64,000 bases of DNA from Lachnospiraceae bacterium (GTDB taxonomy: Bacteria > Bacillota > Clostridia > Lachnospirales > Lachnospiraceae). Both the position numbers and the translations under genes were made by a program. Shown here piece by piece: positions 7,624 through 16,372 of this stretch. Below the pieces are notes generated by a model that was not told the DNA's origin, made no database searches, and was given only the letters and a program-made list of their open reading frames with translations. Numbering within the stretch: position 1 is the stretch's first letter; every line of letters starts with the position of its first letter. The stretch covers positions 1 through 64,000 of the forward strand of contig JAFTJD010000046.1 of assembly GCA_017456585.1 (NCBI GenBank). The letters run 5' to 3'.

Positions 7624-9879
7624 ATGAGATTATGGTATGAACAACCGGCAGCAAGATGGGAGGAAGCACTTCCTCTTGGCAATGGTCGTATGGGAGCTAT
7701 GATATACGGCAAAGTATGGACGGAAGAAATACAGTTAAATGAAGAGAGTATGTGGTACGGAGGCAAAGTGGACCGTAATAATCCGGATGCCCTTGCTAAC
7801 CTTCCGAGGATAAGGGAACTTCTTAAGAACGGAGAAGTATACAAAGCCGAACGACTTATGAAATATGCATTGTCCGGCACTCCGAATAGCGCACATCCGT
7901 ATCAATCGCTCGGCAATATGATGTTTAATTTTGCCGTACCTGATTCTATGGTTGGACAGGCGAAAGGCAGAGAGACGGATGGATATATAAGAGAGCTTAA
8001 TCTTGATGAGGCATGTGCTAAGACTACTATTAACTGGAACGGAGTTAAGTGGAGTAGGGAAGTATTCCTGTCACAGCCTGATGATTGTATGATAGTGCAT
8101 TTTGCGTCTGATAAGCAAGCAACTATAAGCTTTGATGTTCATCTGGTTCGTGAACGCTTCTACGACGGTGTTAAGAAGGTCGGAGATGACGGAATCTGCC
8201 TCTATGGTGATCTTGGCAAAGATGGCTTTGATTTTGAGCTTTGTCTTAGGGCAAAATGCGTGGGAGGAAGCCTGGAAGTAATAGGTGAGCACATTGTTGT
8301 TGAAAATGCGGATGAGGTGACATTATTCTTTACGGCTAATACTACATATCATACGGAAAATGTGGGAGAGTGGAATTATAGTACAATAAGTAAGGCAATG
8401 GCGTATAGCTATGATGAGCTTAAGAAGCGTCATATAGATGATTACAGAAGCCTTATGGACCGAGTAGAGCTTAAGCTTGTTACTGATGAGGAATATATGG
8501 AGGCGGATAAGGAACCGACTGATGTCAGAATGAAAAATATCGCAGAGGGCAAAGAGGATATTGCCATGATGCAGACATATTTTCAGTTTGGACGATATCT
8601 GCTTATAGCATGCAGCAGACCGGGAACACTTCCTGCGACACTTCAGGGTATATGGAATCAGCAGATGAAGCCTTCATGGGATTCCAAATATACAATTAAT
8701 ATTAATACGGAAATGAATTATTGGCCGGCAGAGACTTGTAATCTCTCTGAATGTCATCTGCCGCTGTTCGAGCTTATTAAGAAAATGGTTCCTAACGGCG
8801 AACGTACGGCCGCAACTATGTATGGTTGCAGAGGCTTCGTAGCGCATCATAATACGGATATATGGGGCGATACAGCGGTTCAGGATCATTGGATTCCGGG
8901 TTCATATTGGGTTATGGGAGCGGCATGGCTTTGTACACACCAATGGACGCACTATATTTTTACCAAGGATGTTGAGTTCCTTCGTGAAAGTTTTCCGATT
9001 ATGCGAAAGGCTGCATTATTCTTTGTAGACTTCTTAATTGAAGATGACGGATATCTTAAGACTTGCCCGTCTGTATCTCCGGAGAATAGATACATAGCGC
9101 CAAATGGCGAAAAGGGTGCTAACGGACTTGGCGTAACGATGGATAATCAGATTCTTAGGGACTTGTTTACACAGTGTATTAAAGCGTCCGAGATACTTGG
9201 TATTAATGATGAATTAAATGATAAGCTTAAAGAGACTTTGGCGCGATTGGCACCTACAAGAATAGGTAAATACGGACAGATTATGGAGTGGGATAAGGAT
9301 TATGAAGAGGCTGACCCCGGACACAGACATATCTCACATCTGTATGGCTTGTTCCCGTCAGAGCAGATTAGGGTTGATGAGACACCGGAGCTTGCAAAGG
9401 CTGCAAGAATTACGTTGGAGAGAAGACTTGCTAACGGTGGCGGGCATACAGGCTGGAGCCGCGCATGGATTATTAATCATTATGCGAAGCTGTGGGACGG
9501 CGACGAGGCATATAACAATATACAGAAAATATTAGAGAAGTCTACATTAACCAACCTGTTTGATAATCATCCGCCGTTCCAGATAGATGGTAACTTTGGC
9601 GCAACGGCAGCATTTGCCAATATGCTTGTACAGAGTAGTGAAAAATGCGTTATTCTACTACCTGCATTACCTTCAAAGTGGAAGAATGGTTCGGTAAAAG
9701 GACTCTGTGTTGTAGGTGGGGCTGAGATTTCACTTGAATGGCATAAGAATCAGCTTACATCCGTTACCATAAAGGCTACAAGATGTGACTGGGAAAATGA
9801 AATACGGTATAAAGACAACAAGAGACTTGTAAGTTTGAAAAAAGGTGAACAACTTTGCTTGCTGCAACAAGAAATATAA
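7624..9879 (+). CDS. Alpha-L-fucosidase family GH95
   Basis: A 751-residue enzyme of normal length for single-domain GH95, without signal peptide. It opens with WYEQPAARWEEALPLGNGRM, the hallmark GH95 start. The catalytic set known from Bifidobacterium AfcA can be matched: the Asn pair in TININTEMNYWP (Asn359, Asn361), the general acid in SVSPEN (Glu487), and Asp655 in QIDGNFG. GH95 enzymes are inverting and remove alpha-1,2-linked L-fucose; some members act on L-galactose. ATG 7624 is preceded by GAGGAGGA; an in-frame ATG at 7582 has no such site. It lies 90 bp behind GH29. Confidence 0.92.
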   Translation: MRLWYEQPAARWEEALPLGNGRMGAMIYGKVWTEEIQLNEESMWYGGKVDRNNPDALANLPRIRELLKNGEVYKAERLMKYALSGTPNSAHPYQSLGNMMFNFAVPDSMVGQAKGRETDGYIRELNLDEACAKTTINWNGVKWSREVFLSQPDDCMIVHFASDKQATISFDVHLVRERFYDGVKKVGDDGICLYGDLGKDGFDFELCLRAKCVGGSLEVIGEHIVVENADEVTLFFTANTTYHTENVGEWNYSTISKAMAYSYDELKKRHIDDYRSLMDRVELKLVTDEEYMEADKEPTDVRMKNIAEGKEDIAMMQTYFQFGRYLLIACSRPGTLPATLQGIWNQQMKPSWDSKYTININTEMNYWPAETCNLSECHLPLFELIKKMVPNGERTAATMYGCRGFVAHHNTDIWGDTAVQDHWIPGSYWVMGAAWLCTHQWTHYIFTKDVEFLRESFPIMRKAALFFVDFLIEDDGYLKTCPSVSPENRYIAPNGEKGANGLGVTMDNQILRDLFTQCIKASEILGINDELNDKLKETLARLAPTRIGKYGQIMEWDKDYEEADPGHRHISHLYGLFPSEQIRVDETPELAKAARITLERRLANGGGHTGWSRAWIINHYAKLWDGDEAYNNIQKILEKSTLTNLFDNHPPFQIDGNFGATAAFANMLVQSSEKCVILLPALPSKWKNGSVKGLCVVGGAEISLEWHKNQLTSVTIKATRCDWENEIRYKDNKRLVSLKKGEQLCLLQQEI

Positions 9880-9899
9880 GAATTATGTAAGTTGAAGCA

Positions 9900-9926
9900 A
9901 TGGGCATGCTTGCTAAGCATGTCCAT
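9900..9926 (+). other. Intercistronic hairpin
   Basis: A 12-bp stem with one G-U pair and a 3-nt loop (core CATGCTT-GCT-AAGCATG) in the 80-bp gap between GH95 and the YczE-like gene. No T tract follows, so an mRNA-stabilising or processing hairpin is more likely than a terminator. Confidence 0.5.
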
Positions 9927-9959
9927 GATAATAGAATTTGAAATGGAGATTTGAACTTA

Positions 9960-10607
9960 ATGAGTGCATCAAAGAGAAACAAAGGAAAAGAATTATTAAA
10001 AAAAATAATTATAACGCTGGTAAGTGTACTTATCATGGGAATAGCATTGTCGGTTCTTGGAATAATAGATGAAGGAATGGATTCCTTTACATATATGAAT
10101 ATAAGTATTTCGGACAGTATGGGATGGAGTCTTGGCAACTGGGAGATACTTCTTAATGTAATACTTTTTATTCCGGTCATAATATGGGGGAGAAAGCATA
10201 TCGGCTTAGGCACTCTGTTCAACATGACACTTGTCGGATATACGATAGATGTCTGCTCATGGTTCTGGAGTAAAACAGATATTGCTAAGTGGATTGAAAT
10301 ATTGCCGCTAAGAATTGCAATAATGCTTGTGGCAGTAGCCATATTTGTATTTGCGGCGGCATTCTATATGTCAACAGACCTTGGAACATCTCCGTGCGAT
10401 GCTTTGCCGATGATGTTTTCTGAACGCTTTATTAAGATACCGTTTAAGCTTGTAAGATTTCTCTGGGATGCTATCCTGGTACTTATAGGATTTATATTCA
10501 GCGGTAAAGTAGGAATAGTTACGATTCTTATGGTATTATTCTTAGGACAGACGATAGCTTTGGTACGAAACTGGATGAGGAGGGGAACATATAATGAAAA
10601 TGAATAA
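9960..10607 (+). CDS. YczE/YitT-like integral membrane protein
   Basis: A 215-residue protein with about five hydrophobic segments. The block YMSTDLGTSPCDALPMMF is typical of the YczE/YyaS (YitT-related) membrane family, which has no settled function. ATG 9960 is preceded by GGAG at 9945-9948. Its last 14 bp overlap the start of the second GH95 gene in another frame (ATGAAAATGAATAAG), so the two are likely translationally coupled. A sugar-uptake role is possible from context, but this family is not a known sugar transporter. Confidence 0.75.
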   Translation: MSASKRNKGKELLKKIIITLVSVLIMGIALSVLGIIDEGMDSFTYMNISISDSMGWSLGNWEILLNVILFIPVIIWGRKHIGLGTLFNMTLVGYTIDVCSWFWSKTDIAKWIEILPLRIAIMLVAVAIFVFAAAFYMSTDLGTSPCDALPMMFSERFIKIPFKLVRFLWDAILVLIGFIFSGKVGIVTILMVLFLGQTIALVRNWMRRGTYNENE

Positions 10608-13044
10608 GGATACATTATTTATGACTTATCCTTCTACATGGTGGCATGACCTGTGGAGAGAGGGCTTGGTAACCGGTAACGGAATAGTCGGAGCCAATGT
10701 CTATGGTGGCGTTAAAGAAGAGACTGTTATGATAACGCATAGCAGCCTGTGGCATAACGGCGTGAATGATAAGCTTCCGGATGTGAGTGATGCGTTCAGA
10801 CGTCAGCGCAAAATGATGGATGAGGAGAACTTTAAGGAAGCAAGCTGGGAGGTTGTGAATGAGCTAAATAAGAAGGGTTATAAGAGTACGCTTGAATCTC
10901 CGTTTGCACTTGCTGATTTGAGTATTAAGCTTCAACCGATTAAGGGTTTCGCGGATTATGTGCGTTATGTACACATGGATTCAGGCGAAGTCGGTTGTGA
11001 GTGGAAGGATGGAGATAGCTTAAGAACATCTACTCTCTTTGTGTCAAGAACGGATGATTTGATTATCAAAAGAATCACATCATCAGATAAGGATTTGGAT
11101 GTTACATTCAACATAGACGCACATGTCAATAAAGGCTCTGATGGGCTTAAAGTATACGGACAACACATATTAGACTCAAAGTGCAAGGACATATCTGAGC
11201 AATACATAGATTATACTGCTGTCAATAAAGATGATGGCAATGGCTTATATGGTGTATCGGCGCGTATCATTCCTGTGGATGGCGAAGCCATGGAAACAAA
11301 GCAGGGTGTCAGAGTTGTCGGCAGTAGTGAGATAATAGTGGTACTTAAGGTGTTTGTTAATAAGGCAGTAGAAAGCAGAGTTGCGGCAATAGACAATGCA
11401 AGAAAATATATTACTGACTGCATAGAGGCCTATACAGGTACAGGCAAAGACTTGAGTAAATTGTATTCGTATCTCATTACAAGGCATAAGAAGTTACATT
11501 TTAAATATTATAACAGTGCAGATTTTTCTTTGGGATACCGGGGAAAATATCATAGTAATGAAGAGCTTCTGGCAGCGGCTTTCAGAGGAAAACAATCGAT
11601 AGAATTGATTGAAAAATTATGGAAGTATGGCAGATATCTCTTTATATGCGGCACTTGTGAAAATGGTTTTCCGTTTTCAATGTATGGCTTATGGGCAGGC
11701 GATTATAGGCTAATGTGGCCTCACAATATGGCGAATGAAAACATCGAGATGATATACTGGCATGCATTTGCAGGTAATCTGTTAGAGTTTAATAAAGCCT
11801 TCTTTGAATATTATAATGATAAGCTTCCTACTTTTAAGGATAATGCAAAGAAGCTGTTTGGAATGAAGGGTATATATATGACTGCCGGAACTACGCCGGG
11901 AGTGGACAGACCTAATCAGGTTGTGCCTGTTATCATGAACTGGGTAGGTGCAGCAGGATGGATTGCACAGCATTATTACAGATATTACAGACATACCGGT
12001 GATGAAAAATATCTCACGGAAGTGATATTGCCATATATGAATGAGGTAGCAGATTTTTATGAGGATTTCATAGAATTTTATCCGAATGGCAATATTAAAT
12101 TCTATCCAAGCGTTTCGCCTGAGAATACTCCGGGTAATTTTATGCCGCCCGCACATATACAGATGGCACATCCGATGCCGACAACGGTCAATTCAACTAT
12201 TGATTTGGCTATAGTTAAAGAGTTCTTTACAAGCATGTGTAAGATAGCAAAAGAGCATGGCATGAGCGAGGATAAGATAGCAATCTGGAATAAGATTCTT
12301 ACTTCAATTCCTGAGTATAAGACAACCAAGGACGGCGCAATCAAAGAATGGCAGGATGACCGCTTTGAGGAGCGATATGACCACAGACACTTGTCGCACA
12401 TATATCCGGTATTCCCGGGATATGAGATTAATGATCTTCATGGTAATGAATTAATGCCTGCATTTAAGAAAGCGGTAGAGCTTAGAAAGATAGATGCCCA
12501 GACGGGTTGGTCAATGGCACATATGGCAGCCATATATGCTCGTATGGAGGAAGCTGATAAAGCTATGGAATGTCTTGATAATATGGCTAAATCATCGCTT
12601 ACCAATAATTTCTTCACGCTTCATAATGACTGGAGAGGAATGAACATATCCTTGTGCATGGACCCGGCGCCTGTGCAGCTTGACGCGATAATGGGTTATG
12701 TTAATGCAGTACAGGAGATGGTATTATATTCTTCTGAAGACTTCATAAAGCTTTTACCTGCTATTCCTGAAGAACTTGCAGCAGGAAGTATCAAAAACTT
12801 CAGATATGTCAATGGTTATATATCCATGCGTTGGAATAAGGCTAAGAACAAGTTCCGGGCAGAAATTGAATCAATACGCAAGCATAAAATAAGCGTAAAA
12901 CTTCCTAAAGCTTTTGGCGATTTTATGTTTAGTACAATCGGTGTTGATGGTGTTCGTAATGAGTCCGGCGCAATAGTTGAATGGAAAGATGGACTGTTAG
13001 AACTTTGCTTGGAAAAAGGTGAAAGAGTTATTATAGAAGCTTAA
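10594..13044 (+). CDS. Divergent GH95-family glycoside hydrolase
   Basis: An 816-residue protein related to the GH95 at 7624 but much diverged. The opening is WREGLVTGNGIVGANVYGG instead of the usual ALPLGNGRMGA. The catalytic positions still seem present: NENIEMIYW keeps both Asn residues (381, 383), SVSPEN holds Glu510, and PVQLDAIMGY keeps Asp697, but the DGNFG motif has become DAIMG. The DHRHLSHIYPVFPG block is shared with classical GH95. GAGGAGGGG at 10577-10585 supports the start. The enzyme is probably active on an alpha-linked L-sugar or a related residue; the exact sugar cannot be told from sequence. It is the last gene of the cluster. Confidence 0.8.
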   Translation: MKMNKDTLFMTYPSTWWHDLWREGLVTGNGIVGANVYGGVKEETVMITHSSLWHNGVNDKLPDVSDAFRRQRKMMDEENFKEASWEVVNELNKKGYKSTLESPFALADLSIKLQPIKGFADYVRYVHMDSGEVGCEWKDGDSLRTSTLFVSRTDDLIIKRITSSDKDLDVTFNIDAHVNKGSDGLKVYGQHILDSKCKDISEQYIDYTAVNKDDGNGLYGVSARIIPVDGEAMETKQGVRVVGSSEIIVVLKVFVNKAVESRVAAIDNARKYITDCIEAYTGTGKDLSKLYSYLITRHKKLHFKYYNSADFSLGYRGKYHSNEELLAAAFRGKQSIELIEKLWKYGRYLFICGTCENGFPFSMYGLWAGDYRLMWPHNMANENIEMIYWHAFAGNLLEFNKAFFEYYNDKLPTFKDNAKKLFGMKGIYMTAGTTPGVDRPNQVVPVIMNWVGAAGWIAQHYYRYYRHTGDEKYLTEVILPYMNEVADFYEDFIEFYPNGNIKFYPSVSPENTPGNFMPPAHIQMAHPMPTTVNSTIDLAIVKEFFTSMCKIAKEHGMSEDKIAIWNKILTSIPEYKTTKDGAIKEWQDDRFEERYDHRHLSHIYPVFPGYEINDLHGNELMPAFKKAVELRKIDAQTGWSMAHMAAIYARMEEADKAMECLDNMAKSSLTNNFFTLHNDWRGMNISLCMDPAPVQLDAIMGYVNAVQEMVLYSSEDFIKLLPAIPEELAAGSIKNFRYVNGYISMRWNKAKNKFRAEIESIRKHKISVKLPKAFGDFMFSTIGVDGVRNESGAIVEWKDGLLELCLEKGERVIIEA

Positions 13045-13085
13045 TCCAAAATGTTACCAATTAGTATGAGGATTCCTAGGTTTGC

Positions 13086-13114
13086 TTGACATTTATTTCT
13101 CATAGTGATAGACT
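13086..13114 (+). promoter_or_regulatory. Promoter of trpS
   Basis: A perfect TTGACA (13086-13091), a 17-bp spacer and TAGACT (13109-13114), about 50 bp upstream of the trpS start. The 121-bp gap after the GH95-like gene is too short for a classical T-box leader, and no T-box motif was seen. Confidence 0.6.
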
Positions 13115-13165
13115 AAAACAATACAAAATTACAATATTTAGATGAATTATGGGAGAGATAATTTT

Positions 13166-14170
13166 ATGTTAGATGGAAAAAAGATGCTTTTTAGCGGAAT
13201 GCAGGCGACCGGAACATTAACACTTGGTAATTACCTTGGAGCATTAAAGAACTGGCTTACAATGAGCGAGGAATATGAATGCTTCTATAGTGTTGTAGAT
13301 TTACATTCTATTACAGTTCGTCAGGATCCGGCGGAGCTTAGAAAGAGAGCACGTAATCTTCTTACACTTTATATAGCAGCAGGACTCGATCCTGTCAAAA
13401 ATTGTATTTATTATCAGTCACATGTGTCAGGACATGCTGAACTTGCTTGGATTCTTAACTGTTTTACTTATGTCGGAGAGTTAAATCGTATGACACAGTT
13501 TAAGGATAAAGCAGCGAAACATGCAGATAATATTAATGCAGGTCTTTACACATATCCTGTTCTTATGGCAGCTGATATTCTGTTGTTCCAGGCAGACGTT
13601 GTTCCTGTAGGAATCGACCAGATGCAGCATCTTGAGATTACAAGAGATATTGCTGAGAGATTTAACAATATTTACGGAGATGTATTTACTATACCTGAAG
13701 CATACCTTGGCAAGACAGGTGCGAAGATTATGAGTCTTCAGGAGCCTACCAAGAAGATGTCAAAGTCTGATGAGAATCCTAATGCAAGCATTCTTCTTAT
13801 GGATGACACAGATACTATTATCCGTAAGTTTAAGAGAGCAGTAACAGATTCTGATAATACTATTCTCTATAAAGATGAGAAACCGGGTATTAAGAATCTT
13901 ATTGATATCTACAGCAGCGTTACAGGTAAGACTCCGGCTGAGGTAGAGAAAGAATTCGACGGTAAAGGCTACGGCGATTTTAAGCTTGCAGTAGGCGAGA
14001 CTGTCGCAGATATGTTAAAACCGGTTCAGGACAAGTTTAATGAGCTTTCTAAAGATAAGGAATATATTGACGGCATAATCAAAGCTAATGCAGAGAAGGC
14101 GTCATATGTTGCTAATAAGACTCTTAGAAAGGTTAAAAAGAAAGTTGGTTTTCCGGAGATGATAAGATAG
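13166..14170 (+). CDS. trpS: Tryptophan-tRNA ligase
   Basis: A 334-residue class I aminoacyl-tRNA synthetase that charges tRNA-Trp; the length is normal for TrpRS. The N-terminal block FSGMQATGTLTLGNYLGALK carries the HIGH-type signature (here TLGN). The VPVGIDQMQHLEITRDIAERF block is typical of TrpRS, and KKMSKSDENPNASI is the KMSKS loop. ATG 13166 is preceded by GGGAGAG at 13151-13157; an in-frame ATG at 13142 lacks a ribosome site. It has its own promoter. Confidence 0.95.
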   Translation: MLDGKKMLFSGMQATGTLTLGNYLGALKNWLTMSEEYECFYSVVDLHSITVRQDPAELRKRARNLLTLYIAAGLDPVKNCIYYQSHVSGHAELAWILNCFTYVGELNRMTQFKDKAAKHADNINAGLYTYPVLMAADILLFQADVVPVGIDQMQHLEITRDIAERFNNIYGDVFTIPEAYLGKTGAKIMSLQEPTKKMSKSDENPNASILLMDDTDTIIRKFKRAVTDSDNTILYKDEKPGIKNLIDIYSSVTGKTPAEVEKEFDGKGYGDFKLAVGETVADMLKPVQDKFNELSKDKEYIDGIIKANAEKASYVANKTLRKVKKKVGFPEMIR

Positions 14171-14395
14171 GCATAGCACATGTTGTTGCGATGCACATTT
14201 TATGGCTGGAAGAATATATTATAATGTGAGAAGGAGTTGGGGCGAGTTAAAGAAGTCACGGAGCGACTTATACATATTCAATTATATTAATTGAAGATGA
14301 AAATACGCAAATCCGGCTTTTTTACGACGCGAAGCGTCCTAATAACCCTTCAAGCCGCTTGCTTTATATAAATGAAAGCATATGCTACAATGAGA

Positions 14396-14435
14396 ACGTC
14401 ACAAGATAATCCATAGGGTGTCTTGTGACGTTTTT
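14396..14435 (+). terminator. Strong Rho-independent terminator
   Basis: A perfect 11-bp stem (ACGTCACAAGA at 14396-14406 with TCTTGTGACGT at 14421-14431), a 14-nt loop and five T's. It is 226 bp beyond trpS and may end trpS transcripts or a short leader starting from the extended -10 element just upstream. Confidence 0.8.
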
Positions 14436-14494
14436 GTATAGTTAAGAAAGCGTAAAGATAACGTAAAAGCTGTGTTAAGGATGGCTCCGGCTAA

Positions 14495-14523
14495 TTGACG
14501 AGCTTTTTTTATTTAAATATAAT
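14495..14523 (+). promoter_or_regulatory. Promoter of the Na/phosphate symporter gene
   Basis: TTGACG (14495-14500), a 17-bp spacer and a perfect TATAAT (14518-14523), 29 bp before the start codon. Confidence 0.65.
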
Positions 14524-14552
14524 TAAATCGATAAATAACTTAGGAGGAGTAT

Positions 14553-16208
14553 ATGGATATTACGGTTTTTATTGGTTTGTTAGGAGGTCTTGCGCTGTTT
14601 CTGTACGGTATGCAGATGATGAGCGATGGCCTTGAGGGTGCTGCGGGCAACAGAATGAAAAGTATTTTGGAAAAGCTTACATCCAATCGTTTCCTGGGAG
14701 TAATCGTAGGTGCAGGAATTACGATGGTAATTCAGTCGTCATCAGCAACAACAGTTATGGTTGTAGGCTTTGTTAACTCAGGTATGATGACACTTAATCA
14801 GGCGGTTTGGATTATCATGGGTGCTAATATCGGTACAACTATTACAGCACAGCTTGTATCACTTGATATTGGTATGGTAGCACCGCTTATAGCATTTGTC
14901 GGTGTTGCCATATTGGTATTCTTTAAGATGCCGAAGCTTCATCATTATGCAAAGATTATGGCAGGCTTCGGAGTGCTCTTTATCGGTATGGAGATGATGG
15001 GCGATGCGATGGTACCACTCAGAGATTCGGAAATGTTTGTTTCATTTATGACGAATTTCAGTAATCCTGTACTTGGAATAGTAGTTGGTATGGTGTTTAC
15101 GGCCATTATTCAGTCATCATCAGCTGCGGTTGGTATACTCCAGACATTAGGTAACAGTGGACTTATTGGATTTAAGAGTTCGGTTTTCGTATTATTCGGT
15201 ACTAACATAGGTACTTGTGTTACAGCGTTACTTGCATCAGCAGGTGCTAACCGTAATGCAAAGAGAACAACGCTTATTCATTTGATGTTTAACATTATCG
15301 GAACTGTTATTTTTACAATACTTTGTGTAACATTTCCGATTACGGATTTTGTGGCCTCAATTACACCGGGTAAGTTAGATTCACAGATTGCTAATATGCA
15401 TACCTTGTTTAATATAGTTACCACGATTTTGCTTATTCCTTTTGGAAACTACCTTGCGAAGCTTGCAACACTTATTCTTCCGGATTCCAAAAGAAATGCA
15501 GCAAAGAGGCAGGATATTGCCAAACAGAGTCCGCTTCTGTCATTTGTTGAAGCTAGTGATAAGGGAAGAATTCATCTGGGTTATTCAGCTATACATACAG
15601 ATGTGTTATCACAGGAAATTGAGCGTATGTTGAAGCTTGCGTGTGAAAATGTTGAACGTTGTTACAGTGCGGTAATTGAGGGTAATACGTCTTACATGGA
15701 CAAAATTGAGGAGACAGAAGATACCATTGATGATATGAATAACATAATATCACAATATATCTCCAAGATTCTTGTGCATAACAACAGCGGAAAGAATGTA
15801 GCAGATATTGAACAGTATTTCCTTATTACAGGTAATGCAGAGCGAATAGGAGACCATGCGCTTAATATTGCCGGTTATGTTTCAAGTATCAAGGACAGAG
15901 GAATTGTTTTCTCGGATGGCGCTAAGGCAGAGCTTGAAGAGATGAGAGATATTACTAAGAAGGCTATTGAAAAGGTTATGGTACGAGATGACGATATGAC
16001 TGAATGGCTTTCTAAGATTGCCGCTATGGAGCAGAAGATTGATGATATGACAGTATCATATCGTGACAGTCATCTTAACCGTATGCGTGAAGGCAAATGT
16101 TCAGAAGAGGCATGCGTATTATATTCAGAACTTCTTACAGATTTTGAACGAATCGGTGATCATGTACTTAATATCGCTCAGGCATACTCTAAGATGTATG
16201 TAATGTAA
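14553..16208 (+). CDS. Na+/phosphate symporter (NptA-like) with PhoU domain
   Basis: A 551-residue protein. Residues 1-310 hold about eight hydrophobic segments with the two inverted QSSSA repeats (IQSSSATTVMVVG and IQSSSAAVGILQ) that define the Na/Pi-II family. Residues about 345-550 are a cytoplasmic PhoU-like helical domain with the repeated pair ITGNAERIGDHALNIAGY and LLTDFERIGDHVLNIAQA. It imports inorganic phosphate with sodium, and the PhoU part likely regulates the channel. TAGGAGGAG stands just before ATG 14553. It is transcribed alone and converges on the heparinase-like gene across a long hairpin. Confidence 0.9.
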   Translation: MDITVFIGLLGGLALFLYGMQMMSDGLEGAAGNRMKSILEKLTSNRFLGVIVGAGITMVIQSSSATTVMVVGFVNSGMMTLNQAVWIIMGANIGTTITAQLVSLDIGMVAPLIAFVGVAILVFFKMPKLHHYAKIMAGFGVLFIGMEMMGDAMVPLRDSEMFVSFMTNFSNPVLGIVVGMVFTAIIQSSSAAVGILQTLGNSGLIGFKSSVFVLFGTNIGTCVTALLASAGANRNAKRTTLIHLMFNIIGTVIFTILCVTFPITDFVASITPGKLDSQIANMHTLFNIVTTILLIPFGNYLAKLATLILPDSKRNAAKRQDIAKQSPLLSFVEASDKGRIHLGYSAIHTDVLSQEIERMLKLACENVERCYSAVIEGNTSYMDKIEETEDTIDDMNNIISQYISKILVHNNSGKNVADIEQYFLITGNAERIGDHALNIAGYVSSIKDRGIVFSDGAKAELEEMRDITKKAIEKVMVRDDDMTEWLSKIAAMEQKIDDMTVSYRDSHLNRMREGKCSEEACVLYSELLTDFERIGDHVLNIAQAYSKMYVM

Positions 16209-16278
16209 AAAGTGAGGAAAAGTTTGGAATAATTAATATATTATATATTACATATTGAGAAAATCATTACAGACTTAA

Positions 16279-16357
16279 GTGCCCTGTTGCTTCTTTCATA
16301 TGTACTCTTTGTCGGATTGTCCGGTAAAGAGTCCATATGAAAGAAGCAACAGGGCAC
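16279..16357. terminator. Long perfect inverted repeat, probable two-way terminator
   Basis: Arms of 24 bp pair without mismatch (16279-16302 with 16334-16357). After one mismatch the stem continues for 7 bp (ACTCTTT/AAAGAGT) and ends in a small CGGA-TTG-TCCG hairpin. It sits between the convergent nptA-like and heparinase-like genes. The T tracts are short, and the stem is far longer than terminators usually need. Confidence 0.6.
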
Positions 16358-16372
16358 CTTTGAGTTCTTGGG

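Larger units (their letters stand above)
14171..14552. other. 382-bp intergenic region between trpS and nptA
   Basis: No gene was found. It holds small hairpins (for example GACGC-GAA-GCGTC near 14317), an extended -10 element TGCTACAAT at 14383-14391, a strong hairpin directly behind it (14396-14435), and the promoter of the phosphate symporter gene (14495-14523). A small RNA or a regulated leader cannot be excluded. Confidence 0.5.

Noticed and set aside
13045-13165. T-box leader for trpS
   Set aside because: The gap is only 121 bp with a promoter in its middle, leaving about 45 nt of leader, too short for a T-box; no T-box consensus was seen.
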